The translations under genes and the position numbers were made by a program. Below, piece after piece: positions 24,877-36,014 of a stretch of 64,000 nt of DNA; within the stretch, counting starts at the first letter, position 1, and each line of letters starts with the position of its first letter. The notes under the pieces were generated by a model. That model ran no database searches and was not told the DNA's origin. It saw only the letters and a program-made list of their open reading frames with translations. Source of the stretch: Gracilaria gracilis (Eukaryota > Rhodophyta > Florideophyceae > Gracilariales > Gracilariaceae); the NCBI GenBank assembly GCA_030374805.1, contig JARGSG010000011.1, forward strand, positions 992,001 to 1,056,000. Reading direction: 5' to 3'.

Positions 24877-24994
24877 TGCCTATAAACCTCGCAACCACTC
24901 CTCAACCTCAGCGGGATCAAGAGTGAGAGCCCAGTCTCAATTGTACTCCACACCATAACTGACATAGAGCTCCTCACCAACTTCTATCTTTCTC
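24877..24994 (-). pseudogene. Tail of the SET-domain gene, copy C (fragment)
   Basis: About 118 bases align with 56671-56786, the C-terminal end of the SET gene in copy B, including the region coding for EVGEELHVSYGGEYNW. The match ends at 24994, where the 134-bp repeat starts. The rest of the gene is absent. Confidence 0.75.
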
Positions 24995-25530
24995 TGGTGC
25001 CACGTATGCCATTAACACAGGTTTGCCAGAAACAGCGCGTTGGGACAGCGGACCAAGGTGGCTTGGCGCTTCATCGGTGCACCGATGAAGCGCCAGGACA
25101 TCGGGGTCCACTGTCATCGGCGCGCTGCTGGTGCCACGTATGCCACTACCACAGGTTTGCCATACACGGGGCGTTGGGACAGCAAACCGATGTGCAGTGG
25201 CGCTTCATCTGTGCACTGATGAAGCGCCATGACACCCGGGTCCACTGTCAACGGCACGCCGGTGGTGCCACGTATGCCACTACCACAGTTTTGCCACACA
25301 AGGGGCGTTCGGACCGCGCGCCAAGGTGGCGTGGGGCTTCATCGGTGCACCGACGAAGCGCCACGACACCCGGGTCCGCTTTCATCGGCGCGCTGGTGGT
25401 GCCACGTATGCCACTACCACAGTTTTGCCACACACGGGGCGTTGGGACAGCGAACCGATGTGCAGTGGGGCTTCATCAGTGCAGTGATGATGCGCCACGA
25501 CACCTGGGTCCGCTGTTTCAGGCTGTCGTT
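24995..25530. repeat. Tandem array, 4 units of 134 bp, each with a hairpin
   Basis: Units start with TGGTGCCACGTATGCC at 24995, 25129, 25263 and 25397, exactly 134 bases apart. Each holds GGGACAG then a palindrome around GCGCTTCATC / GATGAAGCGC centred on GTGCAC or a variant. A partial, diverged unit continues to about 25640. Unit spacing is constant while bases drift, as in a young satellite. The hairpin is the same family as those at 26440, 38179 and 39321. Confidence 0.85.
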
Positions 25531-25559
25531 TTAATTAATTGGAATTATATAATCTTTTT

Positions 25560-26700
25560 GGGACAGCCGTCCGGGGTGGCATGGCGCTCCATCGGCGCAG
25601 CGATGAAGCGCAATGAGACCCCAGTCTACTTTCCTACTTGTCCTTATTAGTAACATCGCGTATATCTCCACATTTATTTAGTTCCGTGTCTCTTGCGTCT
25701 ACAAGCTTTCCTTAACATCTCTTTGACGTATCACCTGCCATAGATGAAGTACCAATTTCTCTTGATTCCCTCTCCGCGCGCCATGAAAGATAAAGCTGGA
25801 GTTCTTGTAGGTCTGCTTTGTCGGCGTGTCGACCAGGGAACCCGTTGTGCGACCCGCCACTGTGCATTGACGCGGTAGACGGTAGACCGAGGTGAATTGT
25901 GGTTCATGCATGCAACGATGAAGCGCCATTGCACTCCTGGCCATTTCCCAGTCGTCGTGTTTTTCGAAGAATGTAGTACGAACCTTTCCCTAAGGGAATG
26001 AAACTTTTACTCTTCCACCAAGATATTGGTCTCTCTAAAATCCGAGTGATAATATAAATATAAATAGCAATAGAGTTGTTTCAATTCTACACTAACGTCA
26101 CAGGGGCGACTGTCTGGCGCGGACCCCGTCCGCTCGATACATATCGCTGTATAGCCGTAGGCGAGACACGCGGGTCTCTACAGACTACTGTCACGCACGA
26201 ATGCTCGTGCGCAAACATCATATAAGTCATTCCTTTACAGAATAGGCTCACATGAAGTTAAATCCTCCTTCAGGGGGACTTTGAGCCTAGTAAGACACTC
26301 ATAGGGCTGCATTTATTACTCACGTTAGTATAGTGAGCATTGCTGCGGATGCTCTGGAAACACCCTAAATTAGTGTGTTAGGGTGGTGGTTTTCAGTATC
26401 TCCAAACGCATCGAGGACCGTTGGTCTAGACCACCCCCCGGACAGCGGACCCGGGTGTCGCGGCGCTTCATCAGTGCACTGATGAAGCGCCACTGCACAT
26501 CGGTCCGCTGTCCAAAAAATTAAAATTTTTTTTGCCCTGCCGCCCCGGTCGGTCCCGAATATCTGTATCCGGGGCACACGTGCTACTACTACTGGATATC
26601 GCGTTTGCAGAAACATCGCAGCCATGTACAACTAACTCCCGTTCGGGTCTGTTTCACAGCCACCTGTACTACATTCTTTAGTAGCTTACGGAGGTCTGTT
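25560..26700. other. Gene-free stretch with dispersed hairpin repeats
   Basis: Besides the hairpin at 26440-26513, a degenerate relative lies at about 25880-25940 (CATGCATGCA then GATGAAGCGCCATTGCAC). No coding region is supported. A direct or inverted echo of GAGCCTA/TAGGCTC occurs at about 26245-26290. Confidence 0.4.
26440..26513. repeat. Dispersed hairpin of the GGACAGCGG...CCGCTGTCC family
   Basis: About 74 bases, outer ends GGACAGCGGAC and GGTCCGCTGTCC, inner arms GGCGCTTCATCAGTGCAC / GTGCACTGATGAAGCGCC. It has the same core as the 134-bp array and the centre of transposon copy A. Confidence 0.8.
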
Positions 26701-26905
26701 ATCCTCACTACGGCCCGGGCGTCATGAGTGCTGGCGAGGCGTACAGGACAGTGACGGTTTTGGGGCGAAACCGGTCGGAACAGAAAGGAGTAAGTTGTAG
26801 ATATAGGCCGTGCGCATAGGCAGTGGCACGGAAAACGAGTACGGCGTCGATTGCACGGTATGGCACCTAATTTTTGCTCTCGGTGACGCTTTTGGCTTTT
26901 CTAGG

Positions 26906-27915
26906 ATGTCGAACGGATACGTGAAGGACGAGGAGCTCCTTGCGTTCCTGGAAGGGAAGGAGATCGGAGGAACGCCGTCTCCGAAGCGGGAAGTGGCCGA
27001 AGTTGCGCGGGTGGATGGAGGGTCACGAGAGGAGGAGGTTGTGGCTGTGGGGAAAGCAGGGGCTGCGGATGTGGGCTCGAAGGTGGTGGAGAAGAAGGGG
27101 GAGAAGGATGGGATATGGAGGAAAGAGGCGGTGCACCTGAGCCAGTTGGGGATTGGGGAGCACATGGAGGGTGGAGGTGGAGCGGGAGGTAGGAAAGAGC
27201 AATTTACGGGGAAAATGAAAGAGCGGGTGAGGTTGTTGGGAGTTGGGATGAAGGAGCGAATGGATGATTGTATTGCGGAGAGTGTGGCGAAGATGGGAGG
27301 GGTGGTGTTGAGTGAGGAGGGTAATGGGGTGTCATTGGAAGCAATATCTAATTTGCGGAATGGTTTGAAGGTGCTGGGGATGGAGATGGGTCGTCATGCG
27401 GATGGGATGGTGGGATGCGTAGGGAAGGAGATACGGGAGCTGAAGGAGGAAAATGTGATGCTAAAGAGGAGGTTGTAGATGCTGGAGATGCAGATTGGAG
27501 AGGTGGAAAAGGCGCGGTTGTTGTTGGTGGAGGTGAACGGGATACTGACGGGGACAGGAGGGAAGGTGGGAGGAAGTTGTGCCAAGGGAGGAATGAAGGT
27601 TGAGAAGGGATCGCCTGTGACGCTAAAGACTAAGGAAGTGGGTACTCGCTTGAAGAAGAGACGCAAGGAGGGAGGGAAGGTGGCAGGAGAGGAGGTGCGG
27701 CTGGGGCTGCGGGTTGCGACGTTGACTGGGTTTCGAAGCACGGCGCATGCGGTGCAGACGGCGGAGCGCATACTGGAAGAGCAGAGGGAGCGGAGGATGG
27801 TGGTATGGGGAGCCGTTCTGGGGCGAGGAGGGTGTACAAGAATGGGGAAAGCTGCCTGCGGAACTTCTACGAGATGACGTTTGAGGAGACGGAAACGCGG
27901 GATCCGAACGCGTGA
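26906..27915 (+). pseudogene. Coiled-coil protein of unknown function, member 1
   Basis: It starts MSNGYVKDEELLAFLEG and is rich in Glu, Gly, Lys and Val, with an amphipathic central region and a coiled coil near 27415-27530 (IRELKEENVMLKRR, then MLEMQIGEVEKARLLL). A basic patch (RLKKRRKEGGK) follows, and the end reads KNGES..FYEMTFEETETRDPNA to TGA at 27913. The frame has a TAG at 27476 and shifts near the end. A second, inverted member lies at 32689-33636 with the same start, coiled coil, basic patch and end. No known family. It may be cargo of another element. Confidence 0.5.
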
Positions 27916-29265
27916 GGTGCAAAAATCGACTAAAGTATGGTAAGGGGGTGGCGGTGTTGAGTGGAGGTAGAGATGGGAAGGAATGAGCGGATTTCTTAGG
28001 GTGGCTGGGTTGGCAATTGCTTCGCATTTTCGGGCGAAATAAAAATTGGAACTAGCACGGATGGAAAATTTGCAGAAGGTCGTGGAAAAGAGTGTAGTTC
28101 GGATGGGTTGCGAGGCGAACCTCTCGAAATACTAGGAGACCCTAGCATTAAACTGCGCGAGATGGAATACAATATTCCAAAATTTGTTAATTTTTTGAGT
28201 GCCAGCCTCTGCCACCCCCGCGCGCGCCCAGATAACGCCTAAAGCTAGCAACTATTCCACACATAGCACCCAGTGTTCCACTTTGCAGAACACAGACGTG
28301 CCCCAGGGAGAACAAAATTTGATTTTGAGATGAGATAGGGAGATTTTCGCACGGTGACCTTCGGTTCCGTGGTCAATAGTGGACTGGAGACGCAGCTCCA
28401 GCAACAATTAATCGTCATAATCGAACCACTAGTCATATCCAAAAAAACGCTTCCCAGAAGTACAAGTGGAATTTTCATACAGGAAAGCGATTTCCTTGAA
28501 TAGGTTCACAAGTTTTCCTTTCACACTTGGCGATCTCGAAATGACTTGGAAACAGGCGTCACGAGAAGATGCCTGACGAGTGCATGGGATTTGAATTTCC
28601 ATAATCTCCAGTATAGTCTGCATCGTAGCTTTTGAAAACATGCATATTTCGAAAACCCTTCTTGAAGGGGGTATTTCTTGATCTTGGCGGTAAGGTTTCG
28701 GAAACTAAATACGCAAATGCATAGCTCTGCGGCACGCAGCTCTGCGGCGCCGTCTAAAGCAGTTACCTTCGTGCAATTGTACAGCTGGAGACATTCTGGA
28801 CGCTTGATTTTGCCCCATGGATAGCCCATTTCCTCCCATCCACGTAGTACACGACAATTTATGTTTGGTTGAAATGACCACGTGTACCGTTCATGTATGG
28901 TGAAAGACGAGTGCCCGGTGAAGTTCGGTTTGTAGCTGTAGTCGCTGTGTGTCTAGCTGCGATTTTTCCTCTCGCCACAAGGACAACTGTCGCTCTTGAG
29001 TCCGCGACTGTCCCCTTCGCTGCCACGATTGGCGAGACAATCGTTCTTTGCTATAGTGCAGTCTTCATTGGCTGCGGGGGCTACCTTTTCCATCGCCGTC
29101 CCCACGCTGTTTTAGATGTCACCGTCGACACTGTCACTGTCCGAAACTAGCGCCGTGTTTTCGTGTCTGCTTCTCGGGAACAGGTCCGGGCAGTTGTTGC
29201 AAGGTTTTTTATCGCGGGTTTAGTGCCTTTTGTACTCTTTGCGTTAGGTTCGAGGTGTTTTCTAT
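27916..29265. other. Gene-poor stretch
   Basis: Only unsupported open frames are seen (for example an 85-residue hydrophobic frame at 28893-29150). Around 28795-28880 the minus strand resembles the tandem unit near 11080 (TGTACTACGTGGATGGGA, GAAATGGG). Confidence 0.4.
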
Positions 29266-29538
29266 ATGGGGAGCATCACCAAAACGCCCGTACGGAGAAA
29301 GAACTTGGTTGTCACGAGAACAAGGCGGCATGTGTACGTGAATGGGCGTTTGTTTGCTTCCATGTGCCCGGATAGCACTGCCAATGGGCTTTGGAAACTG
29401 ATGAACAGTTACAATATGTTTGAAGAAATGAGGCTTAAAGAGAAGTTGGATCAGATGGGGAGGCTTCATAGGGAAAGAAATACACTCCAAATGGTCGAGT
29501 TCTTCCGACGTTCTTTTCAAAGGAGATCTGACGAGTAG
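29266..29538 (+). CDS. Small hypothetical protein, 90 residues
   Basis: A basic, helical product (TRTRRHVYVNGRLFASM near the start, then MFEEMRLKEKLDQMGRLHRE) on plus. The ATG follows a T-rich stretch, and the codon pattern looks better than the surrounding chance frames. No family was recognised, and there is no second copy in the window to test it. Confidence 0.25.
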   Translation: MGSITKTPVRRKNLVVTRTRRHVYVNGRLFASMCPDSTANGLWKLMNSYNMFEEMRLKEKLDQMGRLHRERNTLQMVEFFRRSFQRRSDE

Positions 29539-30890
29539 CAGGAGTTTAAACATGGTTTAGAATGGGAAGAACGAAATGTGCTAGGTCGGTAAACTTAAGA
29601 TTACCTTTGATCTGTCTTCGTATTTTTCATATTTGTAACTTATTTTACAGCTGAACAAACAGTAGGCTGCTTTACGAGAGAGCAGTGGGGTTAGTAACCA
29701 ATATCTATTCTCCACAATCAAATTGCGCTATTCAAAATCTGCGTTGGCTAAGAAAAGTGACCCCCTCCCTCAGCATAAAAAAGCAAACCGAATCGTCATT
29801 TGCCTCCACGTTGACATATAAGCGGCTTCATATTGCACATTGGAAACAGAAATATGCCAACGCACACTATTGGTTAGTTTGGCAGCAATTCAAAGTGCAA
29901 ATGTTCAGTTCGACTTCGTGAACCCAATGTTTCTCGCATCTTTCAAGAATTCGTTGCTTTCTCACATCAATCTCTGTCAATACTTATCCATATCTAAAAC
30001 GATAATAAAAATTGCTCTAGCGTGTATGGTAAAGCGCTTTAGGATGATAGTAATTTTTATTGGGCCGACTTAGCGGACTTGAGATTTAACAAACTAAGGA
30101 TATTTAACCAAAAAGCATAATATACGGATTAGAGTTAGAGATTAGATTAGAAAGATTAATTGTAACTAGATTCAGAAGGGGAACTGTAGTGACCAGGAAG
30201 AAATTCAATCCAATGTCATTCACTCATCAATTTCCTTCACCTCGAACACAGACGAATCTTAATTTCTTTCCTTATATTAGATATTATTACAACAAAATCA
30301 CGTCGGGAGAGTTGTACAACTCCACAGCCAAAATGGCGTGAAATTTACGGAATGCCTCCCATTTCTTACTAGTACAAACTTGGAAGTTGAAAATCCACAT
30401 TGGTATTTAACGGCGACGAAGATACTATATTTCCATTTAAAAATATTCTATTACTATTGGTAAATGTATATATAGAAAGTTTGTTGTTTTGACAGATATG
30501 GTTGCGAGAAAAAATTTTTCGCTAGATTTCAAGCTCCGAAACTCTATTCCACGGTTAGGCATACAATATATAATGGCCATTTTTTATATTCATCAGCCGA
30601 AGAATTATTTTATCCGTCCCCACGTGTACGTCAAATTTAAAAACATTAGTGATGTCTATTCACAGAAATCTAAAGATCTTTGCTTTTAGAAAAATAAAAC
30701 TTACGAGCCTGTTGGAATTTTCGTTGGTTATTTCAGTTTGCAGTTAATCTATTTTGTAGAGTTCTATTATTGTGCAGAGTTCGAGGCCTTTTCCATGTTG
30801 TGTATGCAAGTGAGCAGTACCGCATGCTTTTCTAAAAGATTAGCTAACTGATCAAGTGTTACCGAACAACATTGGAGCCCAGACGTACCT
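29539..30890. other. AT-rich gene-free stretch
   Basis: About 1.35 kb of AT-rich sequence. Short frames at 29685-29921 and 30489-30689 lack any recognisable feature. Confidence 0.45.
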
Positions 30891-30899
30891 TTCAAAAAC

Positions 30900-31008
30900 C
30901 TTTAGGCCCTAAAACGGCTACGCCCCAAGACTCCTAATCCTCTAAACCCTAAACCCAAACTCCCCCCAAACCCTAATTTCCCCTAAACCCTAAAACCTAA
31001 AAACCTGC
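30900..31008 (+). repeat. Interstitial telomere-like tract (degenerate CCCTAAA)
   Basis: Multiple exact or near CCCTAAA units occur (TCTAAACCCTAAACCC, AAACCCTAATTTCCCCTAAA, CCCTAAAACCTAAAAACC), preceded by GGCCCTAAAA. The tract is short and imperfect and is followed by ordinary sequence, so it is not a chromosome end. Plant-type telomere repeats fit a red or green algal genome. Confidence 0.7.
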
Positions 31009-31451
31009 GAATAAGGCAGAGCGCCGGAGTTTTTCAGCTGTTTTTCATAGTTGTTTGCTGCCTGGGTTGGCGCCTGTAGCTGTTTGGCACCTATCCATAC
31101 TGCATGATTTCCTCACGATTAGTGTCTGACACGTTCACTGTGCACTGCGCTGAACGAACGACGGTATATAACTTGGAGCTTATAACTCGGCAAGACAATT
31201 GAAGTTTGTACGGGCTGAAGTCATGATTAAATACGCTTCCGTAACACGCTGTTGCAAAGCTCTTCGTTAAAGCTTGCTAGTGAGAGGGAGTTGATGGTTT
31301 TTTTACATGTTCAAAACATGAGAAACACCGAGTGGTAGTTACGGCGACATTTGGTTGCCAACACGCCGATGCAGTTTAAACCATATTTGATAAGGCACGC
31401 GCACTGTAATATCTCACAAGCTCGAGCGACGCGGAATGTTCGTTTGGAGTT

Positions 31452-32443
31452 TTGTACAAATTTAAGAACGCCGATTTACCTCTGGCTCAGGGGGAGCGCT
31501 ATACATCGCTGATATGTGTAGGCTTTCCGTCTCAACATATTGCATGCGCTGTTTTCTCCTTCACAGTGGATAAAAAGGGCTTCTGTATTACACCACTTCC
31601 ATCGAGAAGTCTGCCTTACCCAAGATATCCACAGCGTGCTCAGAGCAGAACCCCACTGTGCGCGTCAATTTCGAGCCTGTCTATGACTTTAACCCAAACC
31701 GAGAAAGCTCTCTTAAGATCTGCAGATGTTAATAACTGGGCACTTGAAAGAAGCTATAATATGCCTACCAATGTTGTACTTGCCCGAATTACCCGAAGAA
31801 GCAGAAGTACAGTAGCGGAGGCCAAACGCTTCTTACGAACGTCGAGACTGCATGGCTATGCACCGGTTCCCTTTACATACTTGCAGTTTTCAAATATCAT
31901 ACTAGAGAAGCTACAAAATGCGATTCTGAACGAAGGAAAACTTTTATGGCGGAGACACCGAGAACAATGGACGAAAGGAGATGGAGTTCATGAAGGAGAT
32001 AAAAAAGGCACTGCTCTGCCGCAAAACGCGTTCCGGCCTTTCTCGATGCCCTATGCAGAAGAGATTATAAGGATTTCAAAGATAGCCCATGAATAACTGA
32101 AGAAGGCTTTGTTAGCCTATTGCAAAAATTCCGATACGTATGCTTATGAAGACAAAAAGCTGTTGTTACGGCTTTTTGAACGGACGACAAGTGCCTCCAA
32201 ACCTAATGAATCCGTTTTAGCTTGTACGAAAAACAGAAACTAAAGAGGCTCGCGAAGCATTGTGATAAGCTCCCCGTGTGGGGTTCTGTCGTTTTCTGTA
32301 TTCAAGATATTGATGGTGAAGAATTTGAAGACGGTCTCGTGGTTTATGACGGAAAGGTGGAAGATTTTATCGACGTTCGATCTTCGGATGCCGTCGTACT
32401 TTCGCCTGTCCAATTGCATACGTCGGTGTTCTCAGAATGCTAG
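31452..32443 (+). pseudogene. Unidentified broken gene
   Basis: A plus-strand frame of 214 codons (31452-32096) reads TLTQTEKALLRSADVNNW, ARITRRSRSTVAEAKRFLR and ends RPFSMPYAEEIIRISK. Related coding character continues after the stop to 32222-32443 (LPVWGSVVFCIQDIDGEEF). The helix-turn-helix-like first part and basic composition hint at a DNA-binding protein, but I recognise no family. At least one stop and one frame change interrupt it. Confidence 0.35.
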
Positions 32444-32688
32444 TTTAGTATGCTAGATGGCTAGTGATGAAAATAAAAGTCCGAAAAAACTAGCAATTTC
32501 GCAGATTGCGCTAGCTGGCAAGGTAAAAAATTTTTTTTTGGAAATCGCATTTCCACGTGCCGCAGTTCAACTCCATTGGTTGAAGTTGTATGCTAGTTTG
32601 CAGTTCGTGCGCCACTGCCCGTTACCTCATATTCGTCGCAGTCGTCAAAATCACTCAAAAAATTTACCCTCGGGTCACCAGCGCTGGT

Positions 32689-33636
32689 TTACTCCAACTC
32701 GGCATTCGGATCCTGAGTCTCAGTTTCCCTAAACGTGAAGTTAAAGAAGTCCAACGGACAACTCTCCCCATTCTGGTACACCCTCCTAGCCTGAAAGCGG
32801 CTTCTAACCCCTCCCAGTTTCTACTCCTCTTGCTCCTCCTATATACGCTCTGCCGTCCTCGCATCTGCCGCCGCACTCCCGAAACCCACCAACGGCGTGC
32901 CACCCGGCAGCTGCGGCGGCACAAACACCTTCCCATCCTCGTCCACCATCACCCCACCCTTCCTCCTCTTCTTTAGTCGACTCCCCACACCTTCTCCTCC
33001 CTCCTCTTCTCCCCCCCTCTCCCTCACACTCCAGCGCCCACTCCGAGAACCAGGCGTCACAGGCGACGCTTCACCTGCTCCCTATCCCACCCCCACTCCC
33101 CCTCCCCTCACCATTTCCTTCAAATCCATCAGCAATTTGCACGCCTTCTCCACCTGTCCCACTTGCTCCTCCCACACTTCAACCCTACCCTTCAGCCCTA
33201 TGTTCTCCTTTCGCAGCCTCCCCATCTCCCTCCCCACGCACTCCAACATCCCATTCCCATGTCCCACAGCCCCCACCCCAGTCAACTTCATCCTCTTTCG
33301 AATCGTCGAAATCATTTCCATCGGCACCCCAACCTCCGACACACTCAGCACCACCTCTTCCATGTCTACCACCATCTCCGACAGCATGTCATCGAAGTGC
33401 TCCTTCAAACTCCCCCCAAGTTTCCTCACCCGTTCCTCCGTCTCCCCCATAAACCTTCTCTCCGGTCCTCCTCCTCCATCCTTATCACCTCCACCGCCTC
33501 CTCCATCCCCATTACAAACCCTCTAACTCACACAAACCCCCTCAGTACCCCCTCCCTCCCGCGGCGGCCTCTCTGGCACTTCCGTCCTATGCAGCAGGGC
33601 CATTTGCTCTTCGTCACCAACGTATCCATTCGACAT
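32689..33636 (-). pseudogene. Coiled-coil protein of unknown function, member 2
   Basis: It starts MSNGYVGDEEQMALLHR at 33636. Middle: ERVRKLGGSLKEHFDDMLSE, then coiled coil RLRKENIGLKGRVEVWEEQ (33082-33450). A basic patch (RLKKRRKGG) and the ending NGES...FTFRETETQDPNA follow. This is the order seen in member 1 at 26906-27915, on the opposite strand. The frame changes at least twice. The two members enclose about 4.8 kb. Function unknown. Confidence 0.5.
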
Positions 33637-33739
33637 CCCGAGGAAAGACGGTGTCCGGCGATAAACGACTTGAACAGGCCTGAGCGACTTACCACAACCC
33701 TCGTCCTTGCCACCCCTGATCACATCCATTACACTCGTG

Positions 33740-34069
33740 GGCACACACTTCTCTACCCCGCAGCCCTATTTGTATCACAATTTTCTATACCTTAATTTCC
33801 CACCATTCCCCAAAAACTCCATTTCTCCCAGATATTTCCATATTTTCGTTTTTCCTTTCAGTACCATCCCACAAAATCAATCCACATCGCCCGTTCCTCA
33901 ACTCCTTACCATTAAATCATTTCCTTTATACTTCATTTAGACACATCTCTTTTCATAAACACATTCATCAGTCCTAATCCCTTCATACCCACCTCCCTCA
34001 TTCTTTCAACTACTTAGTCATAAAAACCATCATTTCCTCTGAAACCACTTTATCGATGTATACATCGCC
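33740..34069. other. AT-rich spacer
   Basis: No coding region or notable repeat. It probably contains the promoter of the gene that follows on plus. Confidence 0.35.
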
Positions 34070-35035
34070 AATGCCGTTCTCTACTTAAGCATCTCTCCCT
34101 TCCTCTCCTGTACCACAATATATCCTCACAGCATCCAACAAATTCGACATAATGACCACACCCCATCTGTTGTTGTATGCAGAGGCCGTATTGGCTCCAT
34201 GCTTTACGACCACGGTACCCCTCAAGATACCATTCTTTCACTCCAAGATTTCATAGCCGCAGACAGCATTCCGCAAGGTCCCATTTTCTTCTGCGGCAGA
34301 AGCAACTTGTTGGAAACAGTAATTCGCTCCTGCCCTCCATCTCGCAGACAAGACTTGGTCTTCATTCAGAACAGCCACATTCTTCCCATTCTTTCAAAAC
34401 ATGGTCTTCATCACACCGCACGAGCAGATCTTTACATCGCCGTACCCACTCTCGCTGCACCTCCACAGGATGGCGTCACCCCTCTTACTCCCAACGGCCT
34501 CACAACTGTCACCGGAAAATGAGCTTTCGCACTAGCACAACGATTCTTTAACGCAGGTCTCACTTGCAATATCGTCGACGAAGACGCCTTCTCTAAATCC
34601 TACTACAAAAAGCTCGTCTGGATATCTTCATTCAACCTAGTTGGTTCCTCCCACGGCTTCATTACCATGCATGACGTGGCCACCCACTACAATACCATAG
34701 TCTCAACGATAATGAAGGAACTACTCGGCATAGTCTCCTCCAACACAGCTACCTCCCGCATAATCCCCTCCACAGTACAATCCCTCCTCGCCTACGGCAG
34801 CACTCTTACCTGCTTCCACACGTCATTCTCTGAGTTCGAATTCAGAAATGCTTACTTCTACCTTTCCTCCGAGAATACCAAGAGAGCGGGCTTGGCTGAC
34901 CCTGCCCCTTTTCAAACCAACTATACAATGTCCTTAGAAAATATAGTCTATTTTAGTACCAGTACTACTTTGGTCTCATTTTGTAAGAAAGGTATCTACG
35001 CACAATACTCTCTCTCCTTACCCCACGCCTTGTAA
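34070..35035 (+). pseudogene. Ketopantoate-reductase-like protein with one premature stop
   Basis: It resembles the plant/algal 2-dehydropantoate 2-reductase-like family. Marks in order: SVVVCRGRIGSMLYDHG (Rossmann start), QGPIFFCGRSNLLETVI (GPI-CTRNDDLD-type), RRQDLVFIQN, DGVTPLTPNGLTTVTGK, YYKKLVWISSFNLVG, FEFRNAYFYLSS. The frame is continuous from about 34070 to 35035 except for TGA at 34520-34522, where the family has Trp (GKWA). That is a single G-to-A change, so the loss is recent or the codon is read through. The true start is unclear; no good ATG precedes the Rossmann motif in frame. It sits 125 bases left of the oxygenase gene of copy A and faces it convergently, and may be host or cargo. 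Confidence 0.65.
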
Positions 35036-35159
35036 CTCATTTTCTTTCTTCAACAATCCTTTTTTGCTCCCATTATATCAAAACATTCGTTCATTCCTAA
35101 GTACTAGTCAAATCACCTCACCCTCACACACATAACACTACACGCCCTACATGTTTTAT

Positions 35160-36014
35160 CTAGTCCTCCTCATAATCCATTATCATCGGTCCCTCCTCGT
35201 AGTCCCCATCCGTGTTATCAGCCTTGTGGCCTTGTACCTCGTCATATTTCTCTTCGTAATCCTCCTCTCCAACTTCCTCTTCCTCCATTTCAAAGTTGCT
35301 CAAAGAACTTTCCTCCTCGTCCAGCTGGTCGTCTGGGTCTTCCCCGAGTCCAAATTCCTCATCTCATAATTTGGGCCGAAAAGCAGGCTGCCTGTGCACC
35401 GCATCAGGGAGCTTGTATCCCTCGGGCACAAAGTACATATGATACCCTAGACAATTCTCTTTCACCAGCGCATCCATGTACCCAGCCCCAGCATGACACA
35501 CATCTACCCTTCCAATCAACATGGAGTTCGGTGGAACCCTGAACTTCTTCACAACCATCGTACGAGACAGCCTTTTCAAACTCTTGTCATCCGTCACATA
35601 CATATTATGTGACCTCTCACATACCCATATCATAAAAGAGCTCCCCCCAGAGGCCATCATGAAGAATCCTGGAATCTCCCCATTGTTCTTCTCCACATTC
35701 GTCAACCCTCGGAAATCGGTGTGCAAAACCTGCCTCGGGCGTCCCTCCCCCGTACATAACAAATGTCCTCCTGTTTCCGGCGCATACATCTTCTTCTTCG
35801 CCCTACTATTGTTACACAGACGAAGAGCGGCTGCTGTCTGCCCAAACCTAGCATCCAACCACGCTCTCTTTCTCACCATCATCACATTCTTCTCATCCGA
35901 TTCCAAGTAATCTACAATCCCCTTCTTCATAGTAATGTATCGCCCAATGCCCTGCATCCTATTCCCCGCGTCCTTCCCATCTCCCGCGTTGATGATAGGG
36001 TTCCATGAAACCAT
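35160..36014 (-). pseudogene. Probable 2-oxoglutarate/Fe(II) oxygenase with acidic tail, copy A
   Basis: Numbered from 36014, the sequence VLHTDF (His98, Asp100) and VCHAGAGY (His174) give an HxD...H metal-triad pattern. Strands between them (PGFFMMASGGSSFMIWV; KKFRVPPNSMLIGRVDV; GYHMYFVP) fit a double-stranded beta-helix. Copy B keeps HTDF and the preceding RKRALLDVRMGTIAAAL / PKTGG blocks. After a TGA (FRPKL stop) the same frame continues into a very acidic tail (QLDEEESSLSNFEMEEEEVG) to TAG at 35160. The ATG at 36014 touches the TGA of the ParB-like gene in the same frame. Relative to copy B an N-terminal part is missing. Such oxygenases can modify nucleic acid bases or proteins; the substrate here is unknown. 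The family call rests on a motif pattern. Confidence 0.5.

Larger units (their letters stand above)
17440..24994 (+). mobile_element. Copy C of the large Plavaka/KDZ-type transposon, truncated
   Basis: Order: subterminal repeat array, transposase (+), protein X (-), and the last about 118 bases of the SET gene (-). It then stops at 24994, where a 134-bp tandem array begins. Most of it aligns base for base with copy B (49524-56786), at roughly 95% by eye, and both share in-frame stops in the transposase, so they descend from one already damaged copy. The methyltransferase, ParB-like and oxygenase genes are missing here. The outer left end is uncertain; it is placed where array-like sequence begins. 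Confidence 0.75.

Noticed and set aside
24995-25530. The regularly spaced array looked like a CRISPR
   Set aside because: Units are 134 bp and similar along their whole length, there are no unique spacers or cas genes, and the context is eukaryotic.
28893-29150. Hydrophobic 85-residue open frame
   Set aside because: No signal beyond length; composition reflects local base content and there is no second copy.
30900-31008. A true chromosome end
   Set aside because: The tract is short and degenerate and followed by more than 30 kb of ordinary sequence.
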